This document shows, in pieces, positions 1 through 12,230 of a stretch of DNA of 64,000 bases. A program made the position numbers and the translations under genes. The stretch covers positions 124,001 through 188,000 of the forward strand of contig CAJJDP010000062.1 in the NCBI GenBank assembly GCA_905182995.1. The letters are read 5' to 3'. Under the pieces are notes generated by a model. That model made no database searches. It was not told the DNA's origin and saw only the letters and a list, made by a program, of their open reading frames with translations. Numbering within the stretch: position 1 is the first letter of the stretch; each line of letters starts with the position of its first letter. The stretch is from Paramecium octaurelia (Eukaryota > Ciliophora > Oligohymenophorea > Peniculida > Parameciidae).

Positions 1-557
1 TGTTAGTAGGATGTGTTGAAGTTAATGAGGATGTCCAAACTGAATATTGCAATTGAGGCATAGTTGAAGTATTCAAAAAATGGGGAATCAATTGTAAAAC
101 TGATATCGAGAGGTAAAATTAAGATGGCGAAAAAGATAATCAACATAGTGAATAGATCCCAAAAGATTCTGAACTTGTCTTCAGGTTTGAATACTTAGAT
201 TTTGAATGTTCTCTTATTTTCCAATGGTTTTTTCATGACATACAGAGAATGTCGTTTCATACCATGTTCCATTACTGTCTACAATTTCTTATTGACTTCC
301 TGTCTTATTGTCTCAATTTGATTTTATTCCTCGTAATTACCATTGTCGTTGGCAAGGTCATTCAAAATATTCAACTATCTTTCATCAAACAACTAATTTA
401 TGTCTTCCAACTCCTCCTTCCTCTCGTTTTGCTGAAACTTTCGATAAATCAAAGCCTTCTTCAAATCGCATGCCTTCGCTGTCAACATCCGCTCTTCCTC
501 CTCCTATTAAGCAGAATGGTATTTATTCTCCTCCAATATAATGGATGATTAATTCAT
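1..557 (-). CDS. Voltage-gated / cyclic-nucleotide-type K+ channel, N-terminal part (runs off left edge)
   Basis: The first 185 or so codons of a channel that continues beyond position 1. Read with TAA/TAG as Gln, the frame is open from the ATG at 557 to the edge. It has a Gln/Glu/Lys-rich cytosolic leader of about 120 residues, then RTFKIQVFKPEDKFRIFWD followed by a first membrane helix (LFTMLIIFFAILILPLDISF). A second hydrophobic segment then leads into FSLDILINFNTSY, a signature typical of S2-S3 in EAG/CNG-type channels of ciliates. The pore and any cyclic-nucleotide domain lie outside the window. Known role of the family: K+ efflux shaping membrane excitability and ciliary beating. It lies 23 bp downstream of the OSCA-like gene on the same strand. 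Family assignment is good; subtype is not determined. Confidence 0.8.
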
Positions 558-580
558 TTAAATAATAATAATATATATTC

Positions 581-2958
581 TCAATCCTCGTTCTTTTGCT
601 TGTTCTTATACTTCTTCTTCTTATCCTACTTCTTGTAATCCTGCATCATTATGGCAACATTCCCCCTCCCATCCACCTATTATTACTACTGTCCTGCCGT
701 TGTACTTTTAAAAAATGTTTCAATGGCCTTTTCAGCAGTTATCGGATTTCTCCTGTCGTAATCATCCCAGAACTTGTAGCATTAGGTTTCATAGAACTCT
801 TGCGTAGAAATGTCCTCAGTTTTCCAAAATATATCAAAAATAGTATCTATGGGGATTAAGAAATTCAAAATGGCTATTGCAAATTGAACCCAAGTTAACG
901 GAAATATGGTTTCATTTAAAATTGATTCCCAAACCAGGCACCCGATCTAATTCGTAATATAGTAATACTGCATAAAGCAAGAGTGTGAATTCTCCGAAAA
1001 AGTCGATCATCTCCTCTGCCATCTCACTTCCCGTTGGGGCTGGCTTTGAATCTCTTCTGAGTAATAAGATCTTCTCCACCCAATAGATCATCAGCAATGA
1101 CCCCAAAGAAAGCAGTGGTCCAAGTGGGAGTAGGTAGGCATAAAAGAATGTGAACAACAAGGTTTTCCCCAATTACGCATACTTTTTTGATAAATCTATG
1201 ATGGGACCTGCAAAATATCTAGATAATAGATCTTATAGCTTTACTCATTCGCTTCTTATTAGGTTACATTACACGATTAACCTTAAACTTTAACTTGGTA
1301 CCTCATAAACAACTTGTACAAGTAGAATGGGTCAAACAAGTTGGTTAACCAAGGCATTATTCCATTAGTTATAAAAATCAACATGACATCCTAATTTAAA
1401 CCTCCTTGTTTGATTACAGCAAAGTAAGATTTTTCTCCCTCCTTTATAATCACCAAATTAACAATTAGTGTTATTATTGCAGTATTCAGAAACTAAGCAA
1501 ACCCTAATTTCTTTGCAGCACTGATGTCATACTCAGTTTTTGTTGCTGGAGCTTCTAACTCAGCAAATTTCCTAATAATAATAGCCAATATGTTATTGAT
1601 AATTGAAATTAAAACAGAAGCAACGACTCCTAAAACTGTAATCGCTACAATTTCTGCCTATGATAAATCCTCTCCTTTTCCTGTATCTGTCATTGAAAAT
1701 TAACCATAAGATAATCCAAATAAAATGCCAAAGCAAATTCCTAGCAAAAATATTGTTGCTAAATTTGTTATCAATTTTCTTTTGTATTGTTCTAATAATG
1801 TCACTCCCAAATTGCCCCATAAGATATCTCCAGGCTCAGGTGCTTTTGACACTACGATTACATTATCTCTAAATCTTCTGATATCTCTTTTACCAATTAC
1901 TCTCATAACTTGAGATAGTATAAGATGCAATCTAGTGGCTCTGAAGAATTTACAGACTGCATTAGCTTCATCCTCTGTATTATATGAGATGATAGCTACA
2001 CCACTAAATTGAAGAGAAGTTTAAAAGTTCTATTCATACAAATCCAATTGATTTGCTAATTGATCCAGGGTTTAAGTTAAATCAACTTTATTTGGTAATT
2101 GAGGAGGAATGGGCTTATTTAATCTTTCACATTCTAAAATCTTAGTAAAAGTCTTCTCTTGATCCTGCTTCTGTTTTAGAATTCGTAAGTACTCCTGGAT
2201 CTAAAATCCCATACAAATCTTCTGTATTTTATACTCTCGATTGTTGATTTTACTAAAGAATTATCTAATCTCTTCTTCTTTTGCATCTCTTGGAATATTT
2301 TCAACAATTATAGAATAATCTGATGCCAATATACTCTTTTCATCGATTTTATTAGCCAAAATATTTATTCGTTTTCTGTATAAAAATAACAGAACTATTA
2401 AGACTAATGTTGTAAGAAAGTTTAACACACTTCCTGCTATATCCACATCCTTATTATCTTGATTAGCCTTAGCATATTTGCTATAGAAATTATTAGTGCA
2501 TTCTAATATTCCTGAATTATTCAATATCTCGCATGTATCTCCCAAAGAACTGGCTATTAAATCATAGATTCCACATATGATTCTATGATATTTGCTATTA
2601 ACCATACATAAATGTGGAAATCAATATTGAACTAAACATCAAGAAATCGAAATACAAGGAAACTCCAGGTCCATTGAAACTGAAATCTAAAATAGATGCT
2701 GTCAATGGCAATTAAGTAAGAATAACAGGTTATCCACAACAAGGACATAAATTATTCTTATTTAAATCAACTTTAGTATCTGCTATAGCAAATTATGTGG
2801 CCGACTAAATTCATAAAATCAGATACTTGGTGTTTATGACATATTTCCAAAATTGGGGGTCTTCGGAACTCATCATAGTCTTCGATTGCAACCTCATTTG
2901 GCTAGCTAGATGCTTTAAGTTAATTTGTCTCTTGCTCAAGTGGTATAACTGTTGTCAT
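581..2958 (-). CDS. OSCA/CSC1/TMEM63-family cation channel
   Basis: A multi-pass membrane protein of about 760 residues, the usual size for the family. Seen in order: an acidic leader ending in a cysteine pair (LCPCCG), the first helix with the characteristic GPGVSLYFDFL, a long cytosolic loop with SIIVENIPRDA, the hallmark KAPEPGDILWGNLG, and then the RSN1_7TM-type helices including NGIMPWLTNLFDPFYLYKLF and YLLPLGPLLSLGSL. The C-terminus is Gln/Lys-rich. I resolved introns near 2814-2835 (22 nt), 2582-2606 (25 nt) and 945-966 (22 nt); at least one more is implied near 1.9-2.26 kb. Family role: mechanically or osmotically gated, calcium-permeable channels, which suits a freshwater cell with a contractile vacuole (inference). 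TGA stop at 581-583. Confidence 0.88.
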
Positions 2959-4469
2959 TTAGTAATTTTAGTTAATTTAAATATTATATGATCTGGAAGT
3001 TTAATCATGATATTCCAGAACAATTTAATTTTATATGTCGAATCAATATATCTCAGTAAATTACTGCAAATTTGATATTTAAATCAAAAATATCCTTCTA
3101 AGTTCAAAACAAACATTACTTTTATCATTAAAATTCCTCACTTCCAAATTTATTTATCCCTCATTATATGTTTTATTATTCTATTTGATTCTACTTTAGC
3201 AACAATAAAAATTATTGTTATGAATGCTTTCCTGTAACTATTTTCAATTTGATAATTAATTTACTTATTCAAACAGCTTATTTTGAATTTATTAGATTTA
3301 ATACATCCAAACACTAATCATAATTTTAATTTCTTTTTAATAGAATAAATTTAATATGTTCTACTAATAAAAATTGAATTAGTTTATTTGAGTAGTTTCA
3401 TGTTTTTAAATTCAAATGGTAAGTAATTTAATTATTGAATTCTCTTTAATAATAAACTTATTTTTACTCGCTTCTTTATCCTATAATTATCAGTATTAAA
3501 TTATTTTATGTAAGATTTTGATGATTATTATCATAAGATAAATTAATAGGGTTCTAATTTGAAATCATCATGTTTTAAAAGTTATTACAATTACTATCAT
3601 ATATTATCATGAGATTTGGAAACTCACAATTAAGGCTCCTTCTGGTATGAATTTATATAAAATAAACCCACTCCATGATATAGTAATTTCAATAATTATT
3701 TTTCCATTTTTATTTGACTAGGCTTACATCTACAGATACAAAATTTAAAAGCATGCTCCAAAATTTTATATTTTTTTCATTTATATTAGTATTTAACCCT
3801 TACAATATTTATTTGTTTTCAAATAGAAATTACTATCCACTCAAATGATTTATATCTTTATTATTACTACCAATATTATTTTTATAAATTGCTTCTTTTT
3901 CTATAAATCTGAAGATCTTCACCAAAAAAAGAAAGATTAAAATTTTTCTTATTTTTCAATATCTTAAATAATCCCAAAAAGTATTTCCCCAATTCTCCTA
4001 AAATTTAAGATACTTTTTTATTTATTCAATCATAATCAAATATATTTAATGTTTCATTCAATTACTATAATTATCATAATATTATGCTCATCTCTCAAAT
4101 GCAAAACTCAAATTGTAATAAAGTCTAAATTGTAAATGCTAAGTTCTTATTCTTACCAAGCAAAAGATTATAAGGTAAGAAATAAATTAATTCAAAATTT
4201 AGTCCCTCTGAAATTCCTAATATCATCAATTACTTATTTTATATTTAATATATTATAGTAAAAAGAAATTCATTAATTTAAAATAATTATGAGATAGAAA
4301 TATAAATTTATATTCAGCTTTTCGATTCATAACTAAATGAGAATAACAATCTTACTATAAAACTCGGCTATGATTAAATTATTTTATATATGTTTAATAC
4401 ATTATTTTGTTATAATAATTGAAAAATGAATGATTAAATTTTATGTATTTGGATTATAATATATTTTTA
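2959..4469. other. AT-rich intergenic stretch, no gene seen
   Basis: About 1.5 kb of very A+T-rich sequence. I find no code-6 frame with protein-like composition, no RNA gene and no repeat unit. This is long for Paramecium, where intergenic regions are usually a few hundred bases. Confidence 0.5.
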
Positions 4470-5454
4470 TCATAATCCTAGTGGATCAGCCTAGCCTTAA
4501 ACCAGTCTGCATTTAAATCTCCATATATCCAAGTAATTAACATGCCCAAACTTCTTTGAAGCATATGCAATAATGTCATTGGCCAAATTTTCGTGGAAAG
4601 TTCCCTTAATATCATGATATTGGCAATTTGAGGAAGCAAAATGGCAACAGATAGACTTTCTGAAATTTGTTGTCTAAAATTTATTTTATAAAATTTACTC
4701 TATTTTCTCCTGAACCATGAAAGAGATATGGATGGAAGAAAACAATATCTCCTGCCTTCATTTCTAAATGGATTTTTGGAGCACTTTCTGGTGGCATATC
4801 TTTAACACCCCAGTAAGCCTTATTAACTCCTTCTTTCCAATCTGGATAACAATGTTCAACTGGTCCAACTAAGGATACAGGGGGATATTTACCTTTATGA
4901 GTGCCAGGATACACGACTAAACATCCATTTTCTCTATTGGCATCTTCAAGAGCAGCCCAGCCAGCAGCTATTCTATGAGCTGGTCCAAATGGAAAGTAAA
5001 CTTAGTCCTGATGAATTGGGTGTCTTGATGTTTTTCCCATGTTAGGGGGTTTGTTGATGAACATTGTGTGAACAGATTTAATATCAGGTCCACAGATGCT
5101 TTTAAGATATTAAATCACTTTAGGGTTTTAACAAAATTTGAATAATACTTCATCTTCTTACCAGTCCTGTATTTTTGTTATTGCTTCCTCTCCCCATTGT
5201 TTACCTCCTCCTTTTTTCACAAGAGAAATGTCTCTTACAACTTACATTCCGTATTTGCGTTCTAGTTGTCCGTCAGCGTATTCTCTGAATCTTAAAGTCC
5301 ACTCTTTTATTTCTTCAGGAGTAAAGATTTATCTAACCACTATGAACCCGTTTTCTTCATAAAACTATCGTTCTTCCTTAGTTAAAATGCCTCCGTCGAC
5401 TGTATATTAGAAGGTAGGCATTTATTTTTAGAGTAACTCAAGCCTTTGACTCAT
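4470..5454 (-). CDS. PHYH: Phytanoyl-CoA 2-hydroxylase (peroxisomal)
   Basis: A 319-residue Fe(II)/2-oxoglutarate dioxygenase of the PhyH family that starts peroxisomal alpha-oxidation of 3-methyl-branched phytanoyl-CoA. Alignment from memory with human PHYH runs nearly end to end: [20 protein letters not shown] near the N-terminus, then [20 protein letters not shown] holding the HxD iron ligands (H-Q-D), [20 protein letters not shown] with the distal His, and [14 protein letters not shown]. One 25-nt phase-0 intron (about 4680-4704) follows HGSGENR. Two in-frame ATGs exist (5454 and 5421). I chose 5454 because the extra eleven residues ([11 protein letters not shown]) contain RL-x5-QM, close to a PTS2 peroxisomal signal in the place where human PHYH has its own. 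No C-terminal PTS1 is visible. Confidence 0.93.
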
Positions 5455-6667
5455 TTTTATAATGAATCATTTTCTAATTATAATGATTTCATAATGCAGT
5501 GTAATTGATGCGTCATTTTTAAAATCGTGCTTCATACCCAAAATTCAAATTTGATTATCATTCATTTATATTTGTTGATAAACAAGAAATTATCAAATTG
5601 TTGTATTACAATTTCTCAATTCAAATATTAAATTAAAAAGGTTATTAATTAAATGGTTGAGAAGAACTTATTTAATATTTGAAAAATTATTTAATAAAAA
5701 TTCTAATAAAATTAATAGCAATACACACATTTAAATTGAATTCTATTTTAATTCTTGATATTAAATACTTAATTTTATTAAGAACCTCCAAATTTTCATC
5801 TATCTTGAATTTATTACACGAAATAGACATAAATTAAGTTAAATTGCTTACAAGGATGCGAATAAATATTATTTTTTAACAAGATTCAATATATTTTGTT
5901 AGCTTTATATAAAATGATGAAGTATAAAGCATAGTTAAATATAAAAGTAATAATTTATTTTGTTTCATTAATGGCTTTACCTTGATAATAACATCATAAA
6001 TTGTTTAAGATATTAGCATCGTAAATTAAAATATTGTATTCATAGAGATTGAAGTTATTAATGCACTTTAAGAAACATTAATTAGATTGGTTAGATATTT
6101 TAGTAGATCTGAATAAATATTGTAATTTAAAGAAAGAATAGACATCCTTTGGGTTTATTATTTAATCTAATAAAATATATATTGTGATTTATTATTTGTT
6201 TTACTTTAATAATTGACTTTTTACATAATAGATATTGTAATTTAATTGATATAACTAAGAATAATTGGATTAAAAATTAAATTAACATAATTAGTATTTG
6301 TTATTTTATACTCAAATAAAAACTTTTGGTAAAGTTGTATACTAAGGCGAAGAAATACAATTAAACACTATAAGAATTGTATTAACTTTCAATGTAATAA
6401 ATGGAGAGCAATAATTTAAACAAAGAATCATTAGTATTCGATTTATATTTTAAATTATTTCAACGTTTGATATTCAATGAAAGGAGACCTACATTATTCA
6501 TTTTGTTCTAAAATGAAACAAATTTAAATCAGTTATAATTAATATTGTAAGAAAACAATTATATAAATTGTTGATTGAGATGAAACCTGAGCCTGCATGA
6601 TACTTTAATTCCTAAAATATATTAGATATGTGGGTAATAAATAATTAAATTTCTAAACTTCAAATAG
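5455..6667. other. AT-rich intergenic stretch, no gene seen
   Basis: About 1.2 kb between PHYH and the next small gene. No frame looks like protein and no RNA gene or repeat was recognised. Confidence 0.45.
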
Positions 6668-6972
6668 TCAATTATTCTTTTGTGATTTAAGTTTTCTAGT
6701 ATTTTCTTAATTCTTTCTCATTTCTTAATTATTCTACTTATAATCAAATGATTTAATACTCTTTGGGTGGAATCTTAATTTTGTTATCTTTTTGATTGAA
6801 ATAAATCTTTTTGTGCATTTGGAGATGTATGTGAAGAATAGGAGGGTAACTTGTAACATTTCTTTTCAGGTCCTAACTTCTGAATAGTTCCATCTTCTAA
6901 ATTAATCGAATAGAATCCTTTTTCAACCATAAAAGTCTTCTTAGGGAGTGCTGTTTTAATAAATTGAGACAT
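6668..6972 (-). CDS. Small basic hypothetical protein
   Basis: Start MSQFIKTALPKKTFMVEKGF; about 92 residues if a 26-nt GT...AG intron near 6730-6755 is removed. Without that intron the frame ends earlier, at a TGA at 6718-6720, giving 84 residues. The first 60 residues read as a compact folded protein (FYSINLEDGTIQKLGPEKK), and the tail is Lys/Asn/Gln-rich. No domain recognised. Its ATG is only 30 bp from the ATG of the divergent CK1-like kinase, so the two probably share a promoter. Real as a gene in my view, but the 3' end is uncertain. Confidence 0.6.
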
Positions 6973-7002
6973 TTCTTGCTTATTTTATTATTATTAATCG
7001 AA

Positions 7003-8472
7003 ATGAACCCACAGTAGTAATCTAAAACCAAAGTGTTTAACAACTAGTATTCCATTATCAAAAAGCTATCTTCCGGTTCATTCGGAGTAGTGTTTCTTGG
7101 CTAGGACATCATCTCCAAACAAGAAGTGGCTATAAAGGTCGAAAAGGAAGAAAATGAAGAAGTTAAATCTTTGGAAAGAGAAGTGCAGATTTTGAAGATA
7201 CTAGATGGACTGGAGGGGTTTCCTAGGTATTATTGGTCAGGAGAGGATCTCGGATACAACATCCTAGTTATTTAATTGTTGGGCAAAGATTTGGCTTTCC
7301 ATTTCAAATAGCTCAAGAAATTCAACTTGAAATCCGTCCTAACCATAGGAATATAGGCTGTAAGTCTATTAGAGAGAGCTCATTTAAATGGAGTAATACA
7401 CAGAGATTTAAAACCTGAGAATATGATATTGGGATTGGGGAATGAAATTTCCAAGTTACACCTGATTGATTTCGGGATCAGCAAAGTCTATAGAGATGAA
7501 AATGGAAAACATATGTAATTGATCCAATAAAACCTAGCTCTTTCAAGGATTAAAAGTCTTTTTTAGGAACTACTCGATATGCGTCAATTCAGGCTCATTT
7601 AGGTCATGAATTAGGAAGAAAAGATGATTTGGAGTCCTTGATGTACATTTTGCTTTACTTTTTGCGTGGGTAAATAGAAATATATAAATAAGATAGTTAC
7701 CTTGGTAGAACATGGGGAATGTGACAGATGAGGAGAGAACTAAAAAAGTAGGGGAATTAAAGCTCTCACTTGAAAATGAATTGTTCAGGGATTAACCTCC
7801 AGAGTTTTAGAAGATTTATAAGTAAATTGTCCATTTATTTAAATTAGCGCAATAAGAAGATTGCAATTTAAGCAAGAACCTAATTATAAGATGATAATAC
7901 AAGAACTCAGAAAGGCAGCAGAATCTTTGAATATTGTTCTTGATGGAAATTATGAATGGTCGGAAATAAGATAGTCCACCCATTATTAAACAGATACAAA
8001 TTAGAATTTAAGTAAATAGAATATTTAGTTCAACAATTCAAATGAGATGAAAAAATCTATTGAAAAGTAATTATCAGGAGCTATTTAACATGGGTAAGAG
8101 TATTAATTAAACTTGAGCTCATAAAACTTTTTGGCTCCCCCTCCATTGTCCTCTCGACATAATTCTATTCAAAGAGATGATGCTAGAAAGAATACTAATT
8201 TGACTTAACAAAGCAGTATAGGAAATTACTGTCAATCTTTGAATCCAAATTACTAGAAATCCATTTGTGATGATAAGAGTGGAAGCAAACAAGATCTTTT
8301 CTAAAATAAATAGTTAAGTTTTGATGATGAAAAGATTTCAAATTTTGACAGCTTTGAAATTATAGAGAATGGAGACCTATAGCAACCTTTGGTATAAAAG
8401 TATGAAAAATTGAGAAAAGGAATGAAAATGTAATATTAATATGATATTTTAGTAATCTCATACAAAGTTTGA
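7003..8472 (+). CDS. Casein kinase 1-like Ser/Thr protein kinase
   Basis: About 465 residues. The kinase domain occupies roughly residues 10-300: Gly loop [16 protein letters not shown] lysine, catalytic [15 protein letters not shown] (DFG), and the CK1-type helix [18 protein letters not shown] followed by LPWQ. CK1 lacks the usual APE motif, and so does this protein. The C-terminal 160 residues are Ser/Asn/Gln-rich and end near KGMKMQYQYD. Three introns restore the frame: 7515-7537 (23 nt), one of 23 nt near 7669-7691, and one of 26 nt near 7820-7845. All catalytic residues are present, so it should be active. It is divergent from a small gene with 30 bp between start codons. CK1 family membership is clear; the substrate is unknown. 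Confidence 0.92.
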
Positions 8473-8618
8473 AAAAGTAAACGAAATGAAAATAGTATCC
8501 ATGTGATGGATTATCTTTTTTTTAAATCTTTTTTTAATAATTATTTATTTTTAAGTAATTTATTCTAAAATTATAAAAAATTTAATCTTTAGATTTTTAA
8601 TTAAATTATAAGGAGAAT

Positions 8619-10374
8619 GTAAATTAGAGAACCAAATATTATCTAAGACAACATCAATTAATAACATTGAATTGCTGAGTAAGATTAGAGTGATATATTG
8701 ATTGAACTTTAATCATTAAGTTTATAGACAAGTTATAAGTCAATATTTAAAGTTACATCTCTAAGATTAATCGATTATTATTTAATCATAAGATATAATT
8801 ATGAAAAAATTTTAAATCAGGTTTTATGTTCAAAATCTGTCTAAGAAGTTTAATCTGCATCGATTAGATTGATGTAGATTATGAATATCAAAGAAAGACT
8901 TTAAAACAAAGTACTGGCTGTTGAACAAAATGTTAGCAGCTTAAATATTACATGTACAAGAAATTAGTTGAATGATTACACTACAAACTTAGTTCTTGAT
9001 TGCACAAATCACATAATCTTAGAAAATATTTTAAATCTTATGGATAACATTTTAGAATTAGAGAAGGAGCAGAAACGAAAAAAAAAAATCATATAATTAA
9101 GTTTCTTTTGGAATTCCACTTGGAAATCTGAAAAGGATCCGAATAAAATGGAGAATTATAGAAAACTTTTATGGAGGGATTTGGAGCATTATATTATGGG
9201 TTAATCAAGAAAAAAGATGAAAAGCAGACCATTCTCTTGTAGAAGCCAAAAAACAAGATACTTTTAAAGCAAAGATTCTACCTGAAACTGGCATCATAAA
9301 GAAATTTCTTCCAGCTATTTTCCCATATATTTCTTTCAATAAGAGGATTTAAATTCCTAACTTCTTTAAAAGATCAATAAGGAATATATCTTATAATAAT
9401 ACAAATAAGGTACAATCAATAAAATAAAAAATGATTGTGGCATATTTTATCCTGATTAAATGATATCCATAGATGACTTTTATAAAGAAGATATAAATTA
9501 AGACAAAGTGCAAGTAAGGGTTCTCTGCCATGAACATTTGAAATTCAATGGCGTGGATGGATTTACGTCAGTTTTAAAGTACCAAAAAATAAGGAGTTTA
9601 ATTTTGATAAGATTGCGATTCATTTACATAATTCATAATTTAATATATAGATGGTGAGGTAATTGTAGCTATGTCAACAAGATCACATCAGACTTATACT
9701 AGAAAATGGTTTAATAATATGAAAGTTCCAATATTTTCTATTTATTATAAAATGGCACTGGATCATCCATAACCTGAAGGATTAGAAAATTGTTGGTAAG
9801 CCTATATGTTTATTATCACCTGCATCTAGAAGTTTTTAATATTATTCAATCTAAAGTAGTATTGGTTGGGGATAGTGTATGAGGTAATTTAGTGGCTGCT
9901 TTGACTATATACGCAATAAAGGAAGAAATCAGAGTTGTTGTTGATGGTATTTTACTAGCTTATCCTGCTCTTTGATTAAATATGAAGTCATTCACACCAA
10001 GCTTTTTAGTGTTACTTGATGATTCTTGTAAGAGAATTTTCTTAACATTTTAGTATTGCAACACATAGTCTTAAAATTATGTTTAAGTTCTTATGTATAA
10101 AAGGAATTTAATTCAGAAGTGGCTCCCTACCATGGTTAGCGATGAAATTTTTGAAAAATTTCCTAAAACTCGGATCGCTGTTGGTACTTTTGACCCACTT
10201 CATGATGATAGCTTTAGGTTATTATAAAAGTTGGTCTAATTGAAAAAATGTGAGATTGATTGAGTACTAATCTATGCCTCATGGTTTTTTATCTTTTTAT
10301 ATAACAAATGGAATGAAAGAAGCTAAATAACTGTTATTGATGCTTAAAATTACCTTTTAGAAATGCTAAATTGA
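8619..10374 (+). pseudogene. Decayed hormone-sensitive-lipase-like alpha/beta hydrolase
   Basis: The segment reads as an HSL-type lipase (N-terminal HSL region plus alpha/beta-hydrolase fold 3) but is interrupted many times by TGA codons and frame changes. Recognisable blocks: an N-terminal helical region; HLH then a broken oxyanion HGG motif followed by VAMSTRSHQTYTRKWF near 9640-9700; QPEGLENCWQAYM; the nucleophile block GDSV-(TGA)-GNLVAALTIYAIKE near 9870-9930, where GDSAGGN is expected; VVDGILLAYPAL followed by TGA; FDPLHDD (the catalytic Asp region) near 10190; and MPHGFLSF (the catalytic His) near 10275. The blocks lie in different frames, not explained by canonical 20-30 nt introns. 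I call it a pseudogene, perhaps a decaying whole-genome-duplication copy (inference). Confidence 0.75.
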
Positions 10375-10400
10375 AATATTTTATTTTAATAATTATTATT

Positions 10401-11088
10401 ATGAGTGCGAAAAACTTTAGATTAATACACAATAAAACTTTACCATCATTCTAATACTAAAATGAGCCTTTGTAAGTGAATGACAAATATCAAGTTTATA
10501 TGACTGTTCAGCCTAATGCTGTGGAATAATTGATCGTAAAAGATTAAGCAAAACCTAAAACCTCTATTTTAGATAAATTTATTGATACAGACAAAAACAG
10601 AAGCAGAACATCCCATAATCCAGGATTACTTCAATAAAACTCTTTGAAAAATGAAAAGCCTAATTAAACTGTCTAATTTGCTGATGATGTTTAGGCTCAT
10701 CAACAACATATTTAGAATTAGAATTAAAACAACATCAATCATTATAATAAGAAAACTGTTACATTAAAAAATCTCCAATAAACATTACTATTTGATGAGA
10801 GAACGAATTCAGTGCCTAAAGCTGCTATATAAAATCACATAATTGATGATATAGTAAAGAACGGAGATATTATTCTAAAGCAAAAGGGATTATTGAATTA
10901 AGTTTAAAACTTAAAAAGATTAAAGTTGCTTAAATAGTATGAGTTTAATCAGTAAGAATCATAATCATTTTAGCTATTGCTTGCCTGGTATTGGAAAATC
11001 CCCTTATGTCTTTAATGATGCACATTCAAAAAGCACTAATCCAGGTTACTCTAGAAACAAAGAAGGAGGAAAGTTTTTCACAAGATGA
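10401..11088 (+). CDS. Hypothetical protein
   Basis: About 221 residues, polar and Asn/Gln/Lys-rich, starting MSAKNFRLIHNKTLPSF. A 22-nt intron at 10952-10973 is needed to reach the conserved-looking tail CLPGIGKSPYVFNDAHSK and NPGYSRNKEGGKFFTR before TGA. No domain recognised. The Pro-Gly-rich tail resembles short repeat motifs of ciliary proteins only loosely, and I do not claim that. It lies 26 bp after the lipase pseudogene. Confidence 0.6.
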
Positions 11089-11559
11089 TTTATTTTCATA
11101 ATACACATTAATATCTGCTCTTTTAAAGTTTTATATCTTTCCTTACTTATTAAAATGTCTAATTGTCTTTATTTTCTTGTATTAACCTCAAATATTTATA
11201 TGATTTATTAAAATTATAGGATTATAATTTTGTTATGTTTTTAAGAATCCTATTAATAAAGGAAGATATAATTCTTTTTAAAATCAGACCCTGGTTCATT
11301 TATAAAATAATAAATTTGATATTAAAAGTATAATCAATTTAAATATATATAGTATTATTGATATTTCTAGTCACAGTGGAAAATAAGGAAGACAATGTTA
11401 ACAGAAATTTCTTGAATATTTAAGTATGAATTTATTATATATATGAATGCTTATTTTTGTTGAATGTTTATTGAAAAATCAAAATGACGGATACTACATT
11501 CATTTTTATTTATTTCTATATGAAATCTTGAATATATTTATTTTATTGTCATCTCCTGC

Positions 11560-12230
11560 TTCAGTTTTAATTGGATATGAAATATCGTAATTTTTTTCTA
11601 ATTTTGCTGTGCTTTTTGTACTACTATTTAGTGTGCTTCTATGAGAATTCTATGTAAATTGATTCAATTGGTCTTAATTAGAATCTTCTATTCTTAGTCT
11701 ATGGGTTCTGGGTTCATAGATATTTATTTTTTTATTTGTGATGGGTAAATTAAGCTTAAAAGGATGCTGTTGGATGTTAGAATTTTTTATTTAGCTAATA
11801 TATTTGTTTAAAGTAAATTTATGGTTTTAGGGAGTTTAGATGTTAGGTTACTTTTTAGGCTTACTTGACGATAAGAGCTTTTGGATCTACTATAATAGGG
11901 GAATAGATAATTACAAGAAACTAATACCTTTTACAATTATTCACTGACTGTCGGCACAGAAGCAGCGAATTTTCCTCTCTATGTAGTTGTATTGATCACT
12001 CTTTATATAATTTTTTGTTTCAACACTCCAGGATTTAGCTATGCAGATTTTGTCGCTTTAGTTATTGTAACATATGTACTATCTTTCCTTTGACTTTAGC
12101 CATAAAACTGTCGACTCAATTATAAATAATAGTCCTGATTATTGTTTTCCTTGAGAAATGTTTCATTAGGATTAATTAGTTAAGAATCATCTTTTTCCAG
12201 CATAAAACTCACAAAACCATCTTGCTATTC
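11560..12230 (+). pseudogene. Possible remnant of a multi-pass membrane protein
   Basis: Hydrophobic, protein-like segments occur in different plus-strand frames: a signal-like stretch (MKYRNFFLILLCFLYYYLV) near 11577, a segment with LGLLDDKSFWIYYNRG near 11870, and FPLYVVVLITLYIIFCF followed by DFVALVIVTYVLSFL near 11975-12090. I could not join them with canonical introns. It may be a decayed transporter-like gene, an intact gene whose introns I failed to resolve, or chance in A+T-rich DNA. Family unknown. Confidence 0.22.

Noticed and set aside
249-859. Plus-strand ORFs rich in Leu/Ser/Phe
   Set aside because: Shadows of the K+ channel leader and the OSCA C-terminus on the minus strand.
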